64,000 nt of DNA from Desulfovibrio sp. UCD-KL4C (GTDB lineage: Bacteria; Desulfobacterota; Desulfovibrionia; Desulfovibrionales; Desulfovibrionaceae): NCBI RefSeq assembly GCF_006210265.1, contig NZ_VCNC01000003.1, positions 496,001 to 560,000 on the forward strand, given 5' to 3'. Position numbers and translations under genes: made by a program. How positions within the stretch are numbered: position 1 is the stretch's first letter; each line of letters starts with the position of its first letter. The notes under the pieces are model-generated. The model was given only the letters and a program-made list of their open reading frames with translations. It was not told the DNA's origin and searched no databases. Of this stretch, positions 54,322-63,528 are shown in pieces.

Positions 54322-57321
54322 ATGAAATTTTTTTTTGATAATCAAGACTATGAACTGCTCGGGATTGTCCGGGATATTCTCAATCGCGATGTTGCTGCAA
54401 GCGAAGATCGGTATCTCCTTGCGCCACATTTAAGTCCGCATGGAATAAGAGAGCTGGTTGGGTCGCGTGGGCTAAGAATAGCTTATTCTGTGGCACATTT
54501 GTTAAGTTCTTTGGAAACTGGTGGGGTTTCAGGGAGATTGTCTGCCCTGCGCTCATTGCATGACGAAGTTCTAGCAATGCCTAAAGGCGCGCTCCGCATG
54601 AACACTGCGCGTGTGCTTATTCAGATAATGAAAAGGCTTGTCCGTTCGGTTGACGATGAAGAGTTATGCCTTGAACTTGCCCACAATTTTCATGAGGCTG
54701 CAACTGGTAAGCCTCGTATTATCCGAGAATTTCTTGATAGTTATTATTTGCTTGAGATGCCTGAAGAGTGGAATCATATCTCATTTGACCACCGCGTTCA
54801 TGATGCAAACAGCAAAGGGCGCAAATCTCCTACTCATTTGATAATGGATGCCTGGATAAAGGGCATTAGAAGTTTAACGGTTGTATATTATAACCATGTC
54901 GGTGTAGTCGAGTCCCGTGAGCTTTATGAAGCTGCAAGAATTATGGATATCGAGGTTAAAGTCGGCATTGAGTATCAGGTCCGCTGGCAGAATCGTTCGG
55001 TAGGACTTATCTGGACATTGGATGGTTTTGATAACGGGCGTGATTTTGAGAGATTTATTCAATCAAAAGAGGTTGTTAGTTTTTTAGAAGAAGGGCGTGA
55101 AGTTGTTCTGTGGCAGCAAAAACAGGTGGTTCAAAGTCTGGAGAATTTTAACAGACATCAGCGGGAAAGACTTGGAGATATGTTCGGGGTTATTTGTCCC
55201 GAAGTATGTGAAGCTGATTTTTTAGCATTTGTCGGTACAGGGCAGCCTTCATTTTTACACATGGGTCGCTTTATTCTTGAATTGCTCATGCCCGTGTTAA
55301 AAAAACGAGTTAAAGAGCTCAAAGTTCAGTATAAAAATGCTGATGAGACTAAGCGGGCAGAGATTGAGAGTATTGTTGACTCCATAAATAAATTTGATGT
55401 TGAAACAATTCTTGAACAATTCATGTGTTCTGATGTTGCGTGTTCAATTGACGGACGTATAGTTCATTCAGAACTGAGCGATTTTCCGGAACTTATGACT
55501 CTTTCGCCAGAGGAATTTGTACAACGAATTCGCAAAATAGCATCGCAGAAAAGAATAACTCTTGTTCCTGACGGACTTACCATCGCAGATATCATCTGTA
55601 TCCTGTATAAATGCGGCGGAACAATCCGATATATTGAAGAGTTTAATCTCAAACGTATTTCTTTAGGCACGGCTAAAATTGCGAAAGAAGTTCATGCCTT
55701 GCGTCAGGTACTTAATGAACGGAATTTACTTGAACTCAAAAATATTATTTCTCGGGCAATTCATGAACTTGAATATATGGGAACAGTTGCGGAAAGCGAA
55801 GTTCTAGAATGTTTGCACCATGTTCTATCACACATGGGAACGTTCAGTTACATGTATGGAGGTTCCAGATTGCAAGCCCGTATCGGAAGCGGGTCTTCCG
55901 GAATTATTGCCCGCACTCGCGGTATGGGGATGGTTGTTGCTGACACATTACCCAGCCACGCTGCAAAAAAAGTTTTTATAGAGCTTGAGCAGGGGGAGTG
56001 TCCTATTCCCGCTAGAGCCGAAGTTTGTCTTGATATTACTTTGACTCCGAAATCATCGGACAGCACACTGTATAATCGGTCGATGAGGTTTTTACGTACA
56101 CTTCCGTTGATTCGTGGATTTGGATATAAAAAATCAGAGGACTGGCGTTTAACCAGATTTACAGCATGTCCAAAAAATAAAACAAATATAGCAATGCTTG
56201 GTGGTCTCAGTGAGACTGTGAATAATTTTACTTTGGACCATGTGCACGGAAATAAAAAATCACGTTCGTTTAGATATATGAATTCCTGGTTCAAGAACGG
56301 GGTTAAGATTTTACTTGGTTTTATTCCTGCCTTTTTAACTTTTGCCCTGACTAAAGATTGGTGGATTTTACGTTTCTTCGGTGCTTTTATCTGGTTCGGG
56401 ATTACTGGCTGGCGTAATATTACACAGGCCGTGCTCGGCGGAGGTGGGTTCATCCGTTCGCCTCTGTCACGTTGGAATGACTATATCAGCTGGAGCAGGA
56501 TTTCAGATTCGTTGTTGTTTACCGGATTCTCAGTTCCGTTGCTTGACTATTTTGTTAAAACCTTACTCCTAGATCAGGGATTTGGCATAAACACGCACAC
56601 TAATCCTGTAATGCTTTACGGTGTTATGGGGCTGGCAAACGGACTTTATATTTTCAGCCATAATATATTTAGAGGGCTGCCTAGAAGTGCTGCGTTCTGG
56701 AATCTGTTGAGGTCCATATTCACTGTGCCGCTTGCTATAGGTCTTAGCAGTGGGATCGGTGCAGTGCTTGGAATTGCAGGAGTTGCTTCAGTTGAAATGG
56801 TACTTCAGAGATGGGCAGCAGTTATATCAAAGCTGGCATCGGATATGGTCGGTGGAATTATTGAGGGACTGGCTGATCGTCACGAGAATATCCGCATGAG
56901 ATTGTGGGATTATGAAAGAACTATCAAAAGTGTTTTTGACTGCTATACACAGCTTGAAATGATGTTTCCTGAACGAAACGGACGTGACATGCTGTCTGAC
57001 CCGGAAGAGTTTATTGCAAAAATGAAAAGCACAGGTAGCGATCTTGAAAAAATATTTATAATTAATGCGCTTGATCTTTTGAGATTCTGGATGTTTCAGC
57101 CGCGAGCTCGTACAGCTCTTAGGGTAAGTTTAAAGCTCATGAGTAATGAAGAAAAGTCTATTTTCCTTGCATCACAAAATGTTTTATTCGCAGAAAAAGA
57201 AATAAGTAGATTACTCGTTGATGGCTTGATTGGGAAGAACTTTGGCCGACCGTTGGCTTTTTATCTAGACTATGGAAAAGATTATCTTGGGGCTATGGAG
57301 AAAGAAGTTATAGTTGCGTAG
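54322..57321 (+). CDS. Large uncharacterised membrane protein with a degenerate PHP-like region
   Basis: A 999-aa protein of unknown function. The N-terminal part is soluble. Residues about 155-220 read FDHRVHDANSKG, then SPTHLIMDAWIKGI, VVYYNHVGV and VKVGIEYQ, in the order and spacing of a PHP phosphoesterase core (DxHxH, SDG, TDHN, GxE) but with key metal ligands changed. Residues about 350-640 are mixed charged and hydrophobic. Four to five membrane segments lie at about 661-850, then a soluble helical tail. The start ATG has only a weak ribosome site. It stands alone with its own promoter region. Its size and layout suggest a conserved, lineage-restricted membrane protein; no function is proposed. 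Confidence 0.8.
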   Translation: MKFFFDNQDYELLGIVRDILNRDVAASEDRYLLAPHLSPHGIRELVGSRGLRIAYSVAHLLSSLETGGVSGRLSALRSLHDEVLAMPKGALRMNTARVLIQIMKRLVRSVDDEELCLELAHNFHEAATGKPRIIREFLDSYYLLEMPEEWNHISFDHRVHDANSKGRKSPTHLIMDAWIKGIRSLTVVYYNHVGVVESRELYEAARIMDIEVKVGIEYQVRWQNRSVGLIWTLDGFDNGRDFERFIQSKEVVSFLEEGREVVLWQQKQVVQSLENFNRHQRERLGDMFGVICPEVCEADFLAFVGTGQPSFLHMGRFILELLMPVLKKRVKELKVQYKNADETKRAEIESIVDSINKFDVETILEQFMCSDVACSIDGRIVHSELSDFPELMTLSPEEFVQRIRKIASQKRITLVPDGLTIADIICILYKCGGTIRYIEEFNLKRISLGTAKIAKEVHALRQVLNERNLLELKNIISRAIHELEYMGTVAESEVLECLHHVLSHMGTFSYMYGGSRLQARIGSGSSGIIARTRGMGMVVADTLPSHAAKKVFIELEQGECPIPARAEVCLDITLTPKSSDSTLYNRSMRFLRTLPLIRGFGYKKSEDWRLTRFTACPKNKTNIAMLGGLSETVNNFTLDHVHGNKKSRSFRYMNSWFKNGVKILLGFIPAFLTFALTKDWWILRFFGAFIWFGITGWRNITQAVLGGGGFIRSPLSRWNDYISWSRISDSLLFTGFSVPLLDYFVKTLLLDQGFGINTHTNPVMLYGVMGLANGLYIFSHNIFRGLPRSAAFWNLLRSIFTVPLAIGLSSGIGAVLGIAGVASVEMVLQRWAAVISKLASDMVGGIIEGLADRHENIRMRLWDYERTIKSVFDCYTQLEMMFPERNGRDMLSDPEEFIAKMKSTGSDLEKIFIINALDLLRFWMFQPRARTALRVSLKLMSNEEKSIFLASQNVLFAEKEISRLLVDGLIGKNFGRPLAFYLDYGKDYLGAMEKEVIVA

Positions 57322-57341
57322 CAGTTCTATTCAATTTTATT

Positions 57342-57380
57342 CAGGGTAGAACCCGGTGGTCAGTCCGGGATTCTAACCTG
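57342..57380. terminator. Hairpin downstream of the 999-aa gene
   Basis: Bases 57342-57356 pair with 57365-57380 around an eight-base loop, with one bulge and one G-T pair. No T-run follows on either strand. It lies between converging genes, so a terminator role is likely but not certain. Confidence 0.5.
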
Positions 57381-57402
57381 AACAGGCGTATTAAGTTCCT
57401 TT

Positions 57403-57612
57403 TTATGTTTTAACGTTTGCAATTGCACCCTTGCCCGCAAAGTATGCGCCAAGAACACTTTTCTGGAAATCATAATCACTGTTGGTCGATGACGATGTTT
57501 GACTGGAATTCAGATAGTCTAGAGTCTTGGTGACAACCTGTGCTCCGAACAATTGTTTCTCGGTTGCAGCCGAGATCGTAAAATCGCCTGAATTAATTGC
57601 TGATATGTCCAT
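57403..57612 (-). CDS. Small putative motility protein (YjfB-like)
   Basis: A 69-aa protein with AAAGGGGG five bases before its ATG. The start MDISAINSG and the EKQLFGAQVVTKTLDYLNS stretch resemble the short YjfB-type family of putative motility proteins (MDI..., then a VxxKxLD helix). The role is unknown. It is a single gene with no related neighbour. Confidence 0.6.
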   Translation of the reverse strand: MDISAINSGDFTISAATEKQLFGAQVVTKTLDYLNSSQTSSSTNSDYDFQKSVLGAYFAGKGAIANVKT

Positions 57613-57696
57613 AAAAACCCCCTTTAGATTAAGGGTACTATCAACGCCTATCTGTCTAATCGGTAAAAGTGTAATTAACTTTAGGGTAAAAAAAGA

Positions 57697-57733
57697 AAAA
57701 ACCTCAGTTCAAAATAATTGGACTGAGGTTTTT
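57697..57733 (-). terminator. Intrinsic terminator after mazG
   Basis: AAAACCTCAGT and ACTGAGGTTTT form a stem around a short AT loop; on the - strand it is followed by a long T-rich run. It lies about 35 bp after the mazG stop. Confidence 0.85.
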
Positions 57734-57767
57734 AGTCTTTTAACTAAAAAAAAGTTTATTTTGTCTG

Positions 57768-58535
57768 CTATTTAATTTTATTCCACAGCTCATTGAGTTC
57801 AGAAAGTTCCATTTCAGAAACGTCTTTATTTTGGTCTCGTGCGAGATCTTCCATTTTAGAAAATCTTTCTAAAAATTTAATGTTTGTTCTATCAAGAGCA
57901 CTGTTTGCTTTAATTCCTTTTCTGCGCCCAAGCTCAACCAGTGCAAACATGTAGTCGCCGAATTCTTCTTCAGATTTAGAAATATCACCTGAATTAAGTG
58001 CTTCAATCCATTCTTTCCATTCACTCTCAAGCTGCTGTGTGCATTGCTCATCTGATTCAAACGTGAAGCCAGCTCGTGCAGCCTTGGAGTTGATGCGGTA
58101 GGACTTGAGAAGTGGTGGCAGTCCTTTAGGTAATGAGTCGAAAATCTTATTCGAAGCATCTTTTTCACTGCGTTTAATCTTTTCCCAGTTGCGGAGTAAT
58201 TCTGACTGATTTTCGAATTTGGTTTCAGCAAAAACATGTGGATGTCTTCTGATCATCTTAGCTGAGCTGGAATCAAGAGCGTCTTCAAGAGTGAAGGACC
58301 CTTTTTTTTCGTATAAATCAGCTATAAAAAGAAGAAGAAACATTACATCGCCTAATTCTTCCATTGCTTCTTTTGGGTCGTCTGCTCTAATAGCTTCGAC
58401 CATTTCAAAAGCTTCTTCAACTACATAGTCGCAAAGTGAAAGAGGAGTCTGCTCTTTGTCCCATGGACAACCTTCAGGGCCGAGGAGAGCGGAGATAACC
58501 CCGCGTAATTTTGTGAGAGATTTTGAATTATTCAT
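57768..58535 (-). CDS. mazG: Nucleoside triphosphate pyrophosphohydrolase MazG
   Basis: A 255-aa enzyme hydrolysing NTPs to NMP and pyrophosphate. It contains two MazG units: the first with VEEAFEMVEAI and EELGDVMFLLLF (metal-binding EExxE and ExxD), near residues 33-70, the second around EEFGDYMFALVELGRRKGI near 190-215. The WDKEQTPLSL start region is typical. It begins one base after the cvpA stop and so is coupled to it. Confidence 0.94.
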   Translation of the reverse strand: MNNSKSLTKLRGVISALLGPEGCPWDKEQTPLSLCDYVVEEAFEMVEAIRADDPKEAMEELGDVMFLLLFIADLYEKKGSFTLEDALDSSSAKMIRRHPHVFAETKFENQSELLRNWEKIKRSEKDASNKIFDSLPKGLPPLLKSYRINSKAARAGFTFESDEQCTQQLESEWKEWIEALNSGDISKSEEEFGDYMFALVELGRRKGIKANSALDRTNIKFLERFSKMEDLARDQNKDVSEMELSELNELWNKIK

Positions 58536-58536
58536 T

Positions 58537-59097
58537 TTACATTATGTCTTTGATTTGATTATTGAGTAGAGATTGTTCAGGAAGCATAGATTTAATATCC
58601 AATGATTCTAAAACATTATCCGGTGCAAAACTAATAAAAAAGCTTGCTGTGGATATTACTTTCGGTGCTAATTTTGATTTGGTTAAAAATTCTGCATTAG
58701 GCGTAAAACTGTTAAGAATAATAATAAGTATTCCGCCAACTAATACCGCTTCAACCAGTCCTAAAAAACCGCCTAGAACTTGATCGGCCCAGCCCAGCAT
58801 TGTTATTGTAAGAATTTTCTTAATAACTATTCCGAGCATTGCAGAAACAAGAACCGTTGCAGCGATTATCGAAAGATAACTGAAAGCTTTTACTGTGCCG
58901 GGGCCATCAAAAAAATTACTGAAATAAGGCATGAGGTTCTGGTGATACCTTGCAGCCAGATAAAATCCTAAAATAAGGGAAAAAACTGAAATTGCTTCCC
59001 GCACTATTCCGCGGAGAAGGCCTCTGAAAATTAATCCTGCAGCAATAACTATAAGAATAATATCTAGCGCATTTAAAGCTAATCCAGCTGTATTCAT
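58537..59097 (-). CDS. cvpA: CvpA-family membrane protein
   Basis: A 186-aa protein with four predicted membrane helices in the first 130 residues and the CvpA features ALDIILIVIAAGLIFRGLLRG and GWADQVLGGFLGLVEAVLVGG. In E. coli CvpA is needed for colicin V production and envelope robustness; the molecular role is unclear. It forms a two-gene unit with mazG. Confidence 0.87.
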   Translation of the reverse strand: MNTAGLALNALDIILIVIAAGLIFRGLLRGIVREAISVFSLILGFYLAARYHQNLMPYFSNFFDGPGTVKAFSYLSIIAATVLVSAMLGIVIKKILTITMLGWADQVLGGFLGLVEAVLVGGILIIILNSFTPNAEFLTKSKLAPKVISTASFFISFAPDNVLESLDIKSMLPEQSLLNNQIKDIM

Positions 59098-59352
59098 TTG
59101 CTATTCCGATGTTTAATGGTTGGTTTGTAGACTGACGATAAAATTATCCGAGCAGCTTTAACCTGTTGATTTCCAGCTACGGATATCAGACAGCGCCTAA
59201 AATGTGAATAAGGAGGATTGAGTAACAATAAATAATAAATATTCAACTCAACTGAAAAATGAGGTTGTGTCCTTTTGATAACTCGGTTAATTCTCATTTA
59301 ATTTTATGTGACATTTTGTTTTAAATTGGGTGACTTCCCTTTGGAGGGGTGA

Positions 59353-59904
59353 ATGAATTTGGTTGAGACTAAGTTTCCAGGGGTTTTTATTCTTGAACCT
59401 AAGGTTTTTCGGGATGAACGAGGCTTTTTTCTGGAAAGTTTTAATAAGTTTTTTTTTGAAGAAAAAGGATTTTCTGTAGATTTTATTCAAGATAATCATG
59501 CGTACTCAAAAGGGCAGGGAGTGCTGCGTGGATTGCATTTTCAACTACCGCCGTTTGCACAGACTAAACTTGTCTGGGTTACAAGAGGGGCGGTAATTGA
59601 TGTGGTTGTAGATTTGCGCAAAGGATCTCCAACTTATTTGCAGTCATTCAAAATTGAACTTTCGTCTGAAAATTTCCGCAGGCTGTTCATCCCTAAAGGG
59701 TTTGCACACGGTTATGAAACATTAACCGATGAAAGTGAGTTTATGTATAAAGTTGATGCAGGGTATTCACCTTCGAGCGAAGCCGGGATTCGTTGGGATG
59801 ACAAAGATCTTGCAATTGGTTGGAAAACGCAAAATCCGATTCTTTCTGAAAAAGATAATAGTCTACCATCGCTGGATCAGTTTGATTCACCGTTTGAGTT
59901 TTAG
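59353..59904 (+). CDS. rfbC: dTDP-4-dehydrorhamnose 3,5-epimerase
   Basis: A 183-aa cupin-fold epimerase of the dTDP-L-rhamnose pathway. The catalytic His62 lies in RGLHFQ, and DVVVDLRKGSPT, PKGFAHGYETL and YSPSSEAGIRWDD are family segments. Length is as usual. The start has GGAGGGG just upstream. No other rhamnose genes (rfbA, rfbB, rfbD) are adjacent, so it stands alone here. Confidence 0.95.
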   Translation: MNLVETKFPGVFILEPKVFRDERGFFLESFNKFFFEEKGFSVDFIQDNHAYSKGQGVLRGLHFQLPPFAQTKLVWVTRGAVIDVVVDLRKGSPTYLQSFKIELSSENFRRLFIPKGFAHGYETLTDESEFMYKVDAGYSPSSEAGIRWDDKDLAIGWKTQNPILSEKDNSLPSLDQFDSPFEF

Positions 59905-60094
59905 CTTAATTCTTACCATAATGGTCTAAAGTTACCAACATACTCGTGGTAATAGTATAGAGTGTTTTTATGTGTTTGGAAACTTTGTGAAAAGTTTCAT
60001 ATTCTCTTGACATAGAAAGATTCTCTATTTTAGAAGATATGGCGTTAATAGGTTGTTTATGTTTCACAAAACTTAAGGAGTGTGGGGCGAGGTT

Positions 60095-60646
60095 ATGGAG
60101 GAGAAAAGAGCATCGAAGCAATGTGGAGGAGTCTTTCCTTTCTTCATCGGTGTCCTTGCGAGTTTGGTAATTGGTTGGTGGGTTTTCCCTCAGGTGCTTT
60201 ACAGTCAGAAAACTCAGCCTTTCAATTTCAGTCACAAGGTTCACGTAGAAGATGAAGGAATGGAATGTGAGTCATGTCACACGTTTTTGGAGGATGGATC
60301 TTTTGCAGGGCTTCCTTCAAATGAAAAGTGTGCTGAATGTCATGAAGACGTCCTTGGTGAGACAAAGGACGAAGAAATCTTTGTGACTCAGTACGTTCAA
60401 AAGGACGTTGAGGTTCCGTGGTTGGTTTATCAATATCAACCTGACAACGTATACTTTTCACACATGGCGCACAAAGGCTTCGAGTGTACAGAATGCCATC
60501 CCGACGTTGGCAATGGGGACACCCTGCCGACGTATTACGAAAACAGGATAAGCGGTTACAGCAAGCAGACCATGAAGATGTGGCAGTGTGAACGCTGTCA
60601 TGCGGAAGTTGGTACCAGCAACGCATGTTACGTCTGCCATAAGTAA
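60095..60646 (+). CDS. qrcA: QrcA, multihaem c-type cytochrome of the Qrc complex
   Basis: A 183-aa membrane-anchored cytochrome. One N-terminal helix (about 12-34) is followed by a periplasmic domain with five CxxCH motifs (CESCH, CAECH, CTECH, CERCH, CYVCH). QrcA of Desulfovibrio is described as hexahaem, so the sixth site is not evident as a standard motif. It receives electrons from periplasmic cytochrome c3 and passes them toward menaquinone. The ATG at 60095 was preferred over a GTG five codons upstream that sits directly on the AAGGAG. It heads qrcABCD. Confidence 0.93.
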   Translation: MEEKRASKQCGGVFPFFIGVLASLVIGWWVFPQVLYSQKTQPFNFSHKVHVEDEGMECESCHTFLEDGSFAGLPSNEKCAECHEDVLGETKDEEIFVTQYVQKDVEVPWLVYQYQPDNVYFSHMAHKGFECTECHPDVGNGDTLPTYYENRISGYSKQTMKMWQCERCHAEVGTSNACYVCHK

Positions 60647-60659
60647 GTGAGGGACTGCA

Positions 60660-62732
60660 ATGGGTATTGATCGCAGAACTTTTATTCAATTGGTTACAGG
60701 TGGTGTTGTAGGTTCACTCTTCACTCCTGTTATTTGGAAATCTTTGGATGATGCCGCTATTTGGTCTCAGAACTGGTCTTGGATTCCACGACTTAAGTAC
60801 GGAGAGATCACTGAGCAGGCAACATTGTCCAAATTTGGACCTTCCCCCTGTTCTTTGACGGTAAAATCCGTCGGAGGCAGTCCTTACGTAGTAAAGGGGA
60901 ATGTTGAAAATGAAATGAGCAAAGGCGGCGTCGACGCAATAAGCGCGGGCGGTGCACAGCTTCTTTACAGTCCTTCCCGTGTAAATGGACCTATGAAAAA
61001 GGTCGCTGACGGTAAGTATGAGTCTATCTCCTGGGAAGAAGCTGAGAAAATGCTCTCAGAAAAACTTTCTGCCGTTAAAGGGCAGGCCGGAAAATTCGCC
61101 ATCGTAAGCGGTGATGCTACCGGAACTTCCAGCGAAGTGTTGTCTGCATTTGCTGCAGGTATGGGAAGCAAAGATTGCTACCTGATGCCGGGTAATGAGC
61201 AGGCTGCAGCTGTTGCGCTGGACAATATGGGCGGTAGCGGACAGATCGGTTACGATCTGGACAATGCTGATTTTGTTCTGTTCATAGGGGCAGATGCAAT
61301 GAACTCTTGGGGTTCAGTTGTAAGAAACCAGCGTGTATTTTCCGATATGCGTCCTACCGGTGAAGACGTAAAGAGTGTGTACGTTTATGCCGGACCTTTT
61401 CTTAACAGCACAGCATCTTCAAGCGATAAGTGGATTCCTGTAGCTCCTGGTGCAGGAGCTATATTTAGCCTCGGTCTTGCATATCATATGCTTAATGCCG
61501 GAGCTTCCGCTTCCGCTTCTGATTTCGCTGATTTTAAAACTCTGGTTATGTCCAGATTTACTCCTGATAAGGTTGAAAAAGCAATCGGTGTAACTCCAGG
61601 AGTTATGGCTGGACTCGCTAAGCAGCTTATGTCTGCTTCTACACCGCTTGTTATTTCCGGTTCTGAATTTGGACAGGGCGCAGGCGGAGCTGATATCATA
61701 GCAGCTTCTGCACTCAATATGCTTCTCGGTAGAGTCGGTAAGAAGGGCGGAATGATGCTCCTCGCTGATCTTCCTGTTGCAGTTGAGTCCGCTATCAGTC
61801 GTGCAGAACTTACCCGCAGAGATTTTGCCGGTTATCTTGCAGCAGTAGCTTCAGAAAAAGTTAATGGACCTGCAGTGCTCTTGGCTTACGAAGCGAATCC
61901 GGTGTATGCAATGCCACAGGCCGAAACAATGGCTTCCGCAATTGCTAAAGTGCCTTTCCTTGTAAGTTTCAGCACATGGATGGATGAAACAGCTTCTAAA
62001 GCTGACTTGATTATGCCTAACCCGCATAGTTTTGAGCGTTTTGACGATGCACAGACTCCTTACGGAGTAGGTTCTGTAATGCTCAGCGCATGTGCTCCGG
62101 TTATCGAGCCTCTATACAACAGCAAGTCAACAATTGATGTTATTCTTGGCGTTGCAAATATACTCGGTATTGATCTTGGATATGAATCAGCTGAAGCGGT
62201 TTTGCAGGCTAAGGCCGAAAAAGCCGGTGCAGACTGGGATTCACTTATTGGTGGGGCGGCTTTTGTTTCTGATTCTACAGAATCAGATTCGCTCAAGTTT
62301 GCTGCATCCTTACTTTCCAAGGCTGTTGCTATGCCTAAGGGGGGAGAATTGGCACTAGCTCCTTATGCTAAGCTCAACGTCGGATCCTCTACAATGGCAA
62401 TTCCGCCATTGAACTGTGTGACAATCAGCAAGTTCGAGCTGCTAGGCAATGACCTCTTCGTTCAGATTAATGGCGTAACTGCAAAGAAACTTAATGTTTC
62501 CGAAGGTTCTAAAATTAAGCTTAATGGAACAGGTGGAGAGTGTGTTGCCAGAGTCCACATCAACGAAGGCGTAATGAATGATGTGATTGCCGCACCTCTT
62601 GGTTTCGGTCATACCGCTTGGGATGCTTTTTCCCGCGGAAAAGGCGATAACATCTTCAAAATTATCACTGTTAGCACTGAGTCCGGCTCCGATATGGCCG
62701 TCTGGACCAGTTCTGTCGTGAGCATCGCCTAA
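60660..62732 (+). CDS. qrcB: QrcB, molybdopterin-oxidoreductase-like subunit without cofactor
   Basis: A 690-aa periplasmic subunit related to molybdopterin oxidoreductases. It begins MGIDRRTFIQLV, a Tat-like twin-arginine signal. The expected N-terminal CxxCxxxC cluster motif of this superfamily is missing, which agrees with the known QrcB, a structural member lacking Mo and Fe-S cofactors. Segments such as GGVDAISAGGAQLLYSPSR and LIMPNPHSFERFDD retain the superfamily pattern. It lies 13 bp after qrcA and 23 bp before qrcC. Confidence 0.93.
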   Translation: MGIDRRTFIQLVTGGVVGSLFTPVIWKSLDDAAIWSQNWSWIPRLKYGEITEQATLSKFGPSPCSLTVKSVGGSPYVVKGNVENEMSKGGVDAISAGGAQLLYSPSRVNGPMKKVADGKYESISWEEAEKMLSEKLSAVKGQAGKFAIVSGDATGTSSEVLSAFAAGMGSKDCYLMPGNEQAAAVALDNMGGSGQIGYDLDNADFVLFIGADAMNSWGSVVRNQRVFSDMRPTGEDVKSVYVYAGPFLNSTASSSDKWIPVAPGAGAIFSLGLAYHMLNAGASASASDFADFKTLVMSRFTPDKVEKAIGVTPGVMAGLAKQLMSASTPLVISGSEFGQGAGGADIIAASALNMLLGRVGKKGGMMLLADLPVAVESAISRAELTRRDFAGYLAAVASEKVNGPAVLLAYEANPVYAMPQAETMASAIAKVPFLVSFSTWMDETASKADLIMPNPHSFERFDDAQTPYGVGSVMLSACAPVIEPLYNSKSTIDVILGVANILGIDLGYESAEAVLQAKAEKAGADWDSLIGGAAFVSDSTESDSLKFAASLLSKAVAMPKGGELALAPYAKLNVGSSTMAIPPLNCVTISKFELLGNDLFVQINGVTAKKLNVSEGSKIKLNGTGGECVARVHINEGVMNDVIAAPLGFGHTAWDAFSRGKGDNIFKIITVSTESGSDMAVWTSSVVSIA

Positions 62733-62755
62733 ATTAAAGTCAGGGGATTCACGTT

Positions 62756-63514
62756 ATGCACCATATTGAATTTGATACTAAATGGACCATGGTAGTAGAT
62801 CTAGACAAGTGTACCGGTTGCGGTGCTTGTATGGTTTCATGCCAGGCAGAAAATAATATAGCACCAATGGAAGAAGGTTCTAATAAACTGAAAACTCTTA
62901 CTTGGTTGCTTGTTTATGAACTTAATAATGGAAAGGATTTCCCTGAAAGGGAAACAGCATACTTGCCAAGACCTTGTATGCAGTGTGGAAAACCTGCTTG
63001 TGTTCCTGTCTGTCCAGTAGTTGCTACTACTAAGGATGAAGAAGGCGGAATCGTCAGTCAGATTTATCCTCGCTGTATCGGTTGCCGGTACTGTATGGCT
63101 GCGTGTCCTTACCACGCTCGTTACTTTGGTTGGTTAGATCCAGTCTGGCCTGAAGGTATGGATAAAGCTCTTTCTCCTTCAACCTCTACGCGTCCTCGCG
63201 GTGTTGTTGAAAAATGTAACTTTTGTCATACCAGATTGCTTAATGCCCGTACGCGTGCACGTGCTGAAGGAATGGATCCTAAAAATCTTCCTGACGGTTG
63301 GTATAAACCGGCTTGTCTTGAAGCCTGCCCTACAGGCGCAATCTCTTTCGGAGACTCAAAGAATCCAGAACATAAGGTCCATGATCTTATTAAGGATAAA
63401 AATGCTTTCCGTCTTCTTGAAAGTATCGGCATGGACCCTCAGGTCTATTATATCAGCCGTCGTGATTGGGTGCGTGAGCAGAGTGATAACCACTTGCCTA
63501 ACGACAAGCACTAG
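62756..63514 (+). CDS. qrcC: QrcC, periplasmic iron-sulfur subunit
   Basis: A 252-aa ferredoxin-like subunit of the PsrB/DmsB kind. Cys groups are seen at CTGCGACMVSC, CMQCGKPACVPVC, CIGCRYCMAACPYHA and CNFCHTRL with CLEACP, enough for four clusters. It wires electrons from QrcA to the membrane subunit QrcD. It has no signal peptide and probably travels to the periplasm with QrcB. The GGGA ribosome site is close to the ATG. Confidence 0.94.
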   Translation: MHHIEFDTKWTMVVDLDKCTGCGACMVSCQAENNIAPMEEGSNKLKTLTWLLVYELNNGKDFPERETAYLPRPCMQCGKPACVPVCPVVATTKDEEGGIVSQIYPRCIGCRYCMAACPYHARYFGWLDPVWPEGMDKALSPSTSTRPRGVVEKCNFCHTRLLNARTRARAEGMDPKNLPDGWYKPACLEACPTGAISFGDSKNPEHKVHDLIKDKNAFRLLESIGMDPQVYYISRRDWVREQSDNHLPNDKH

Positions 63515-63528
63515 GAGGGAGGTCAGTA

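Noticed and set aside
55848-56453. 201-aa open frame opposite the 999-aa protein gene
   Set aside because: Antisense to a continuous coding region, unusual composition and no recognisable domain.
60660-62732. Formate dehydrogenase or other catalytic molybdoenzyme
   Set aside because: The N-terminal Fe-S cysteines are absent and the qrcA, qrcC and qrcD neighbours identify QrcB.
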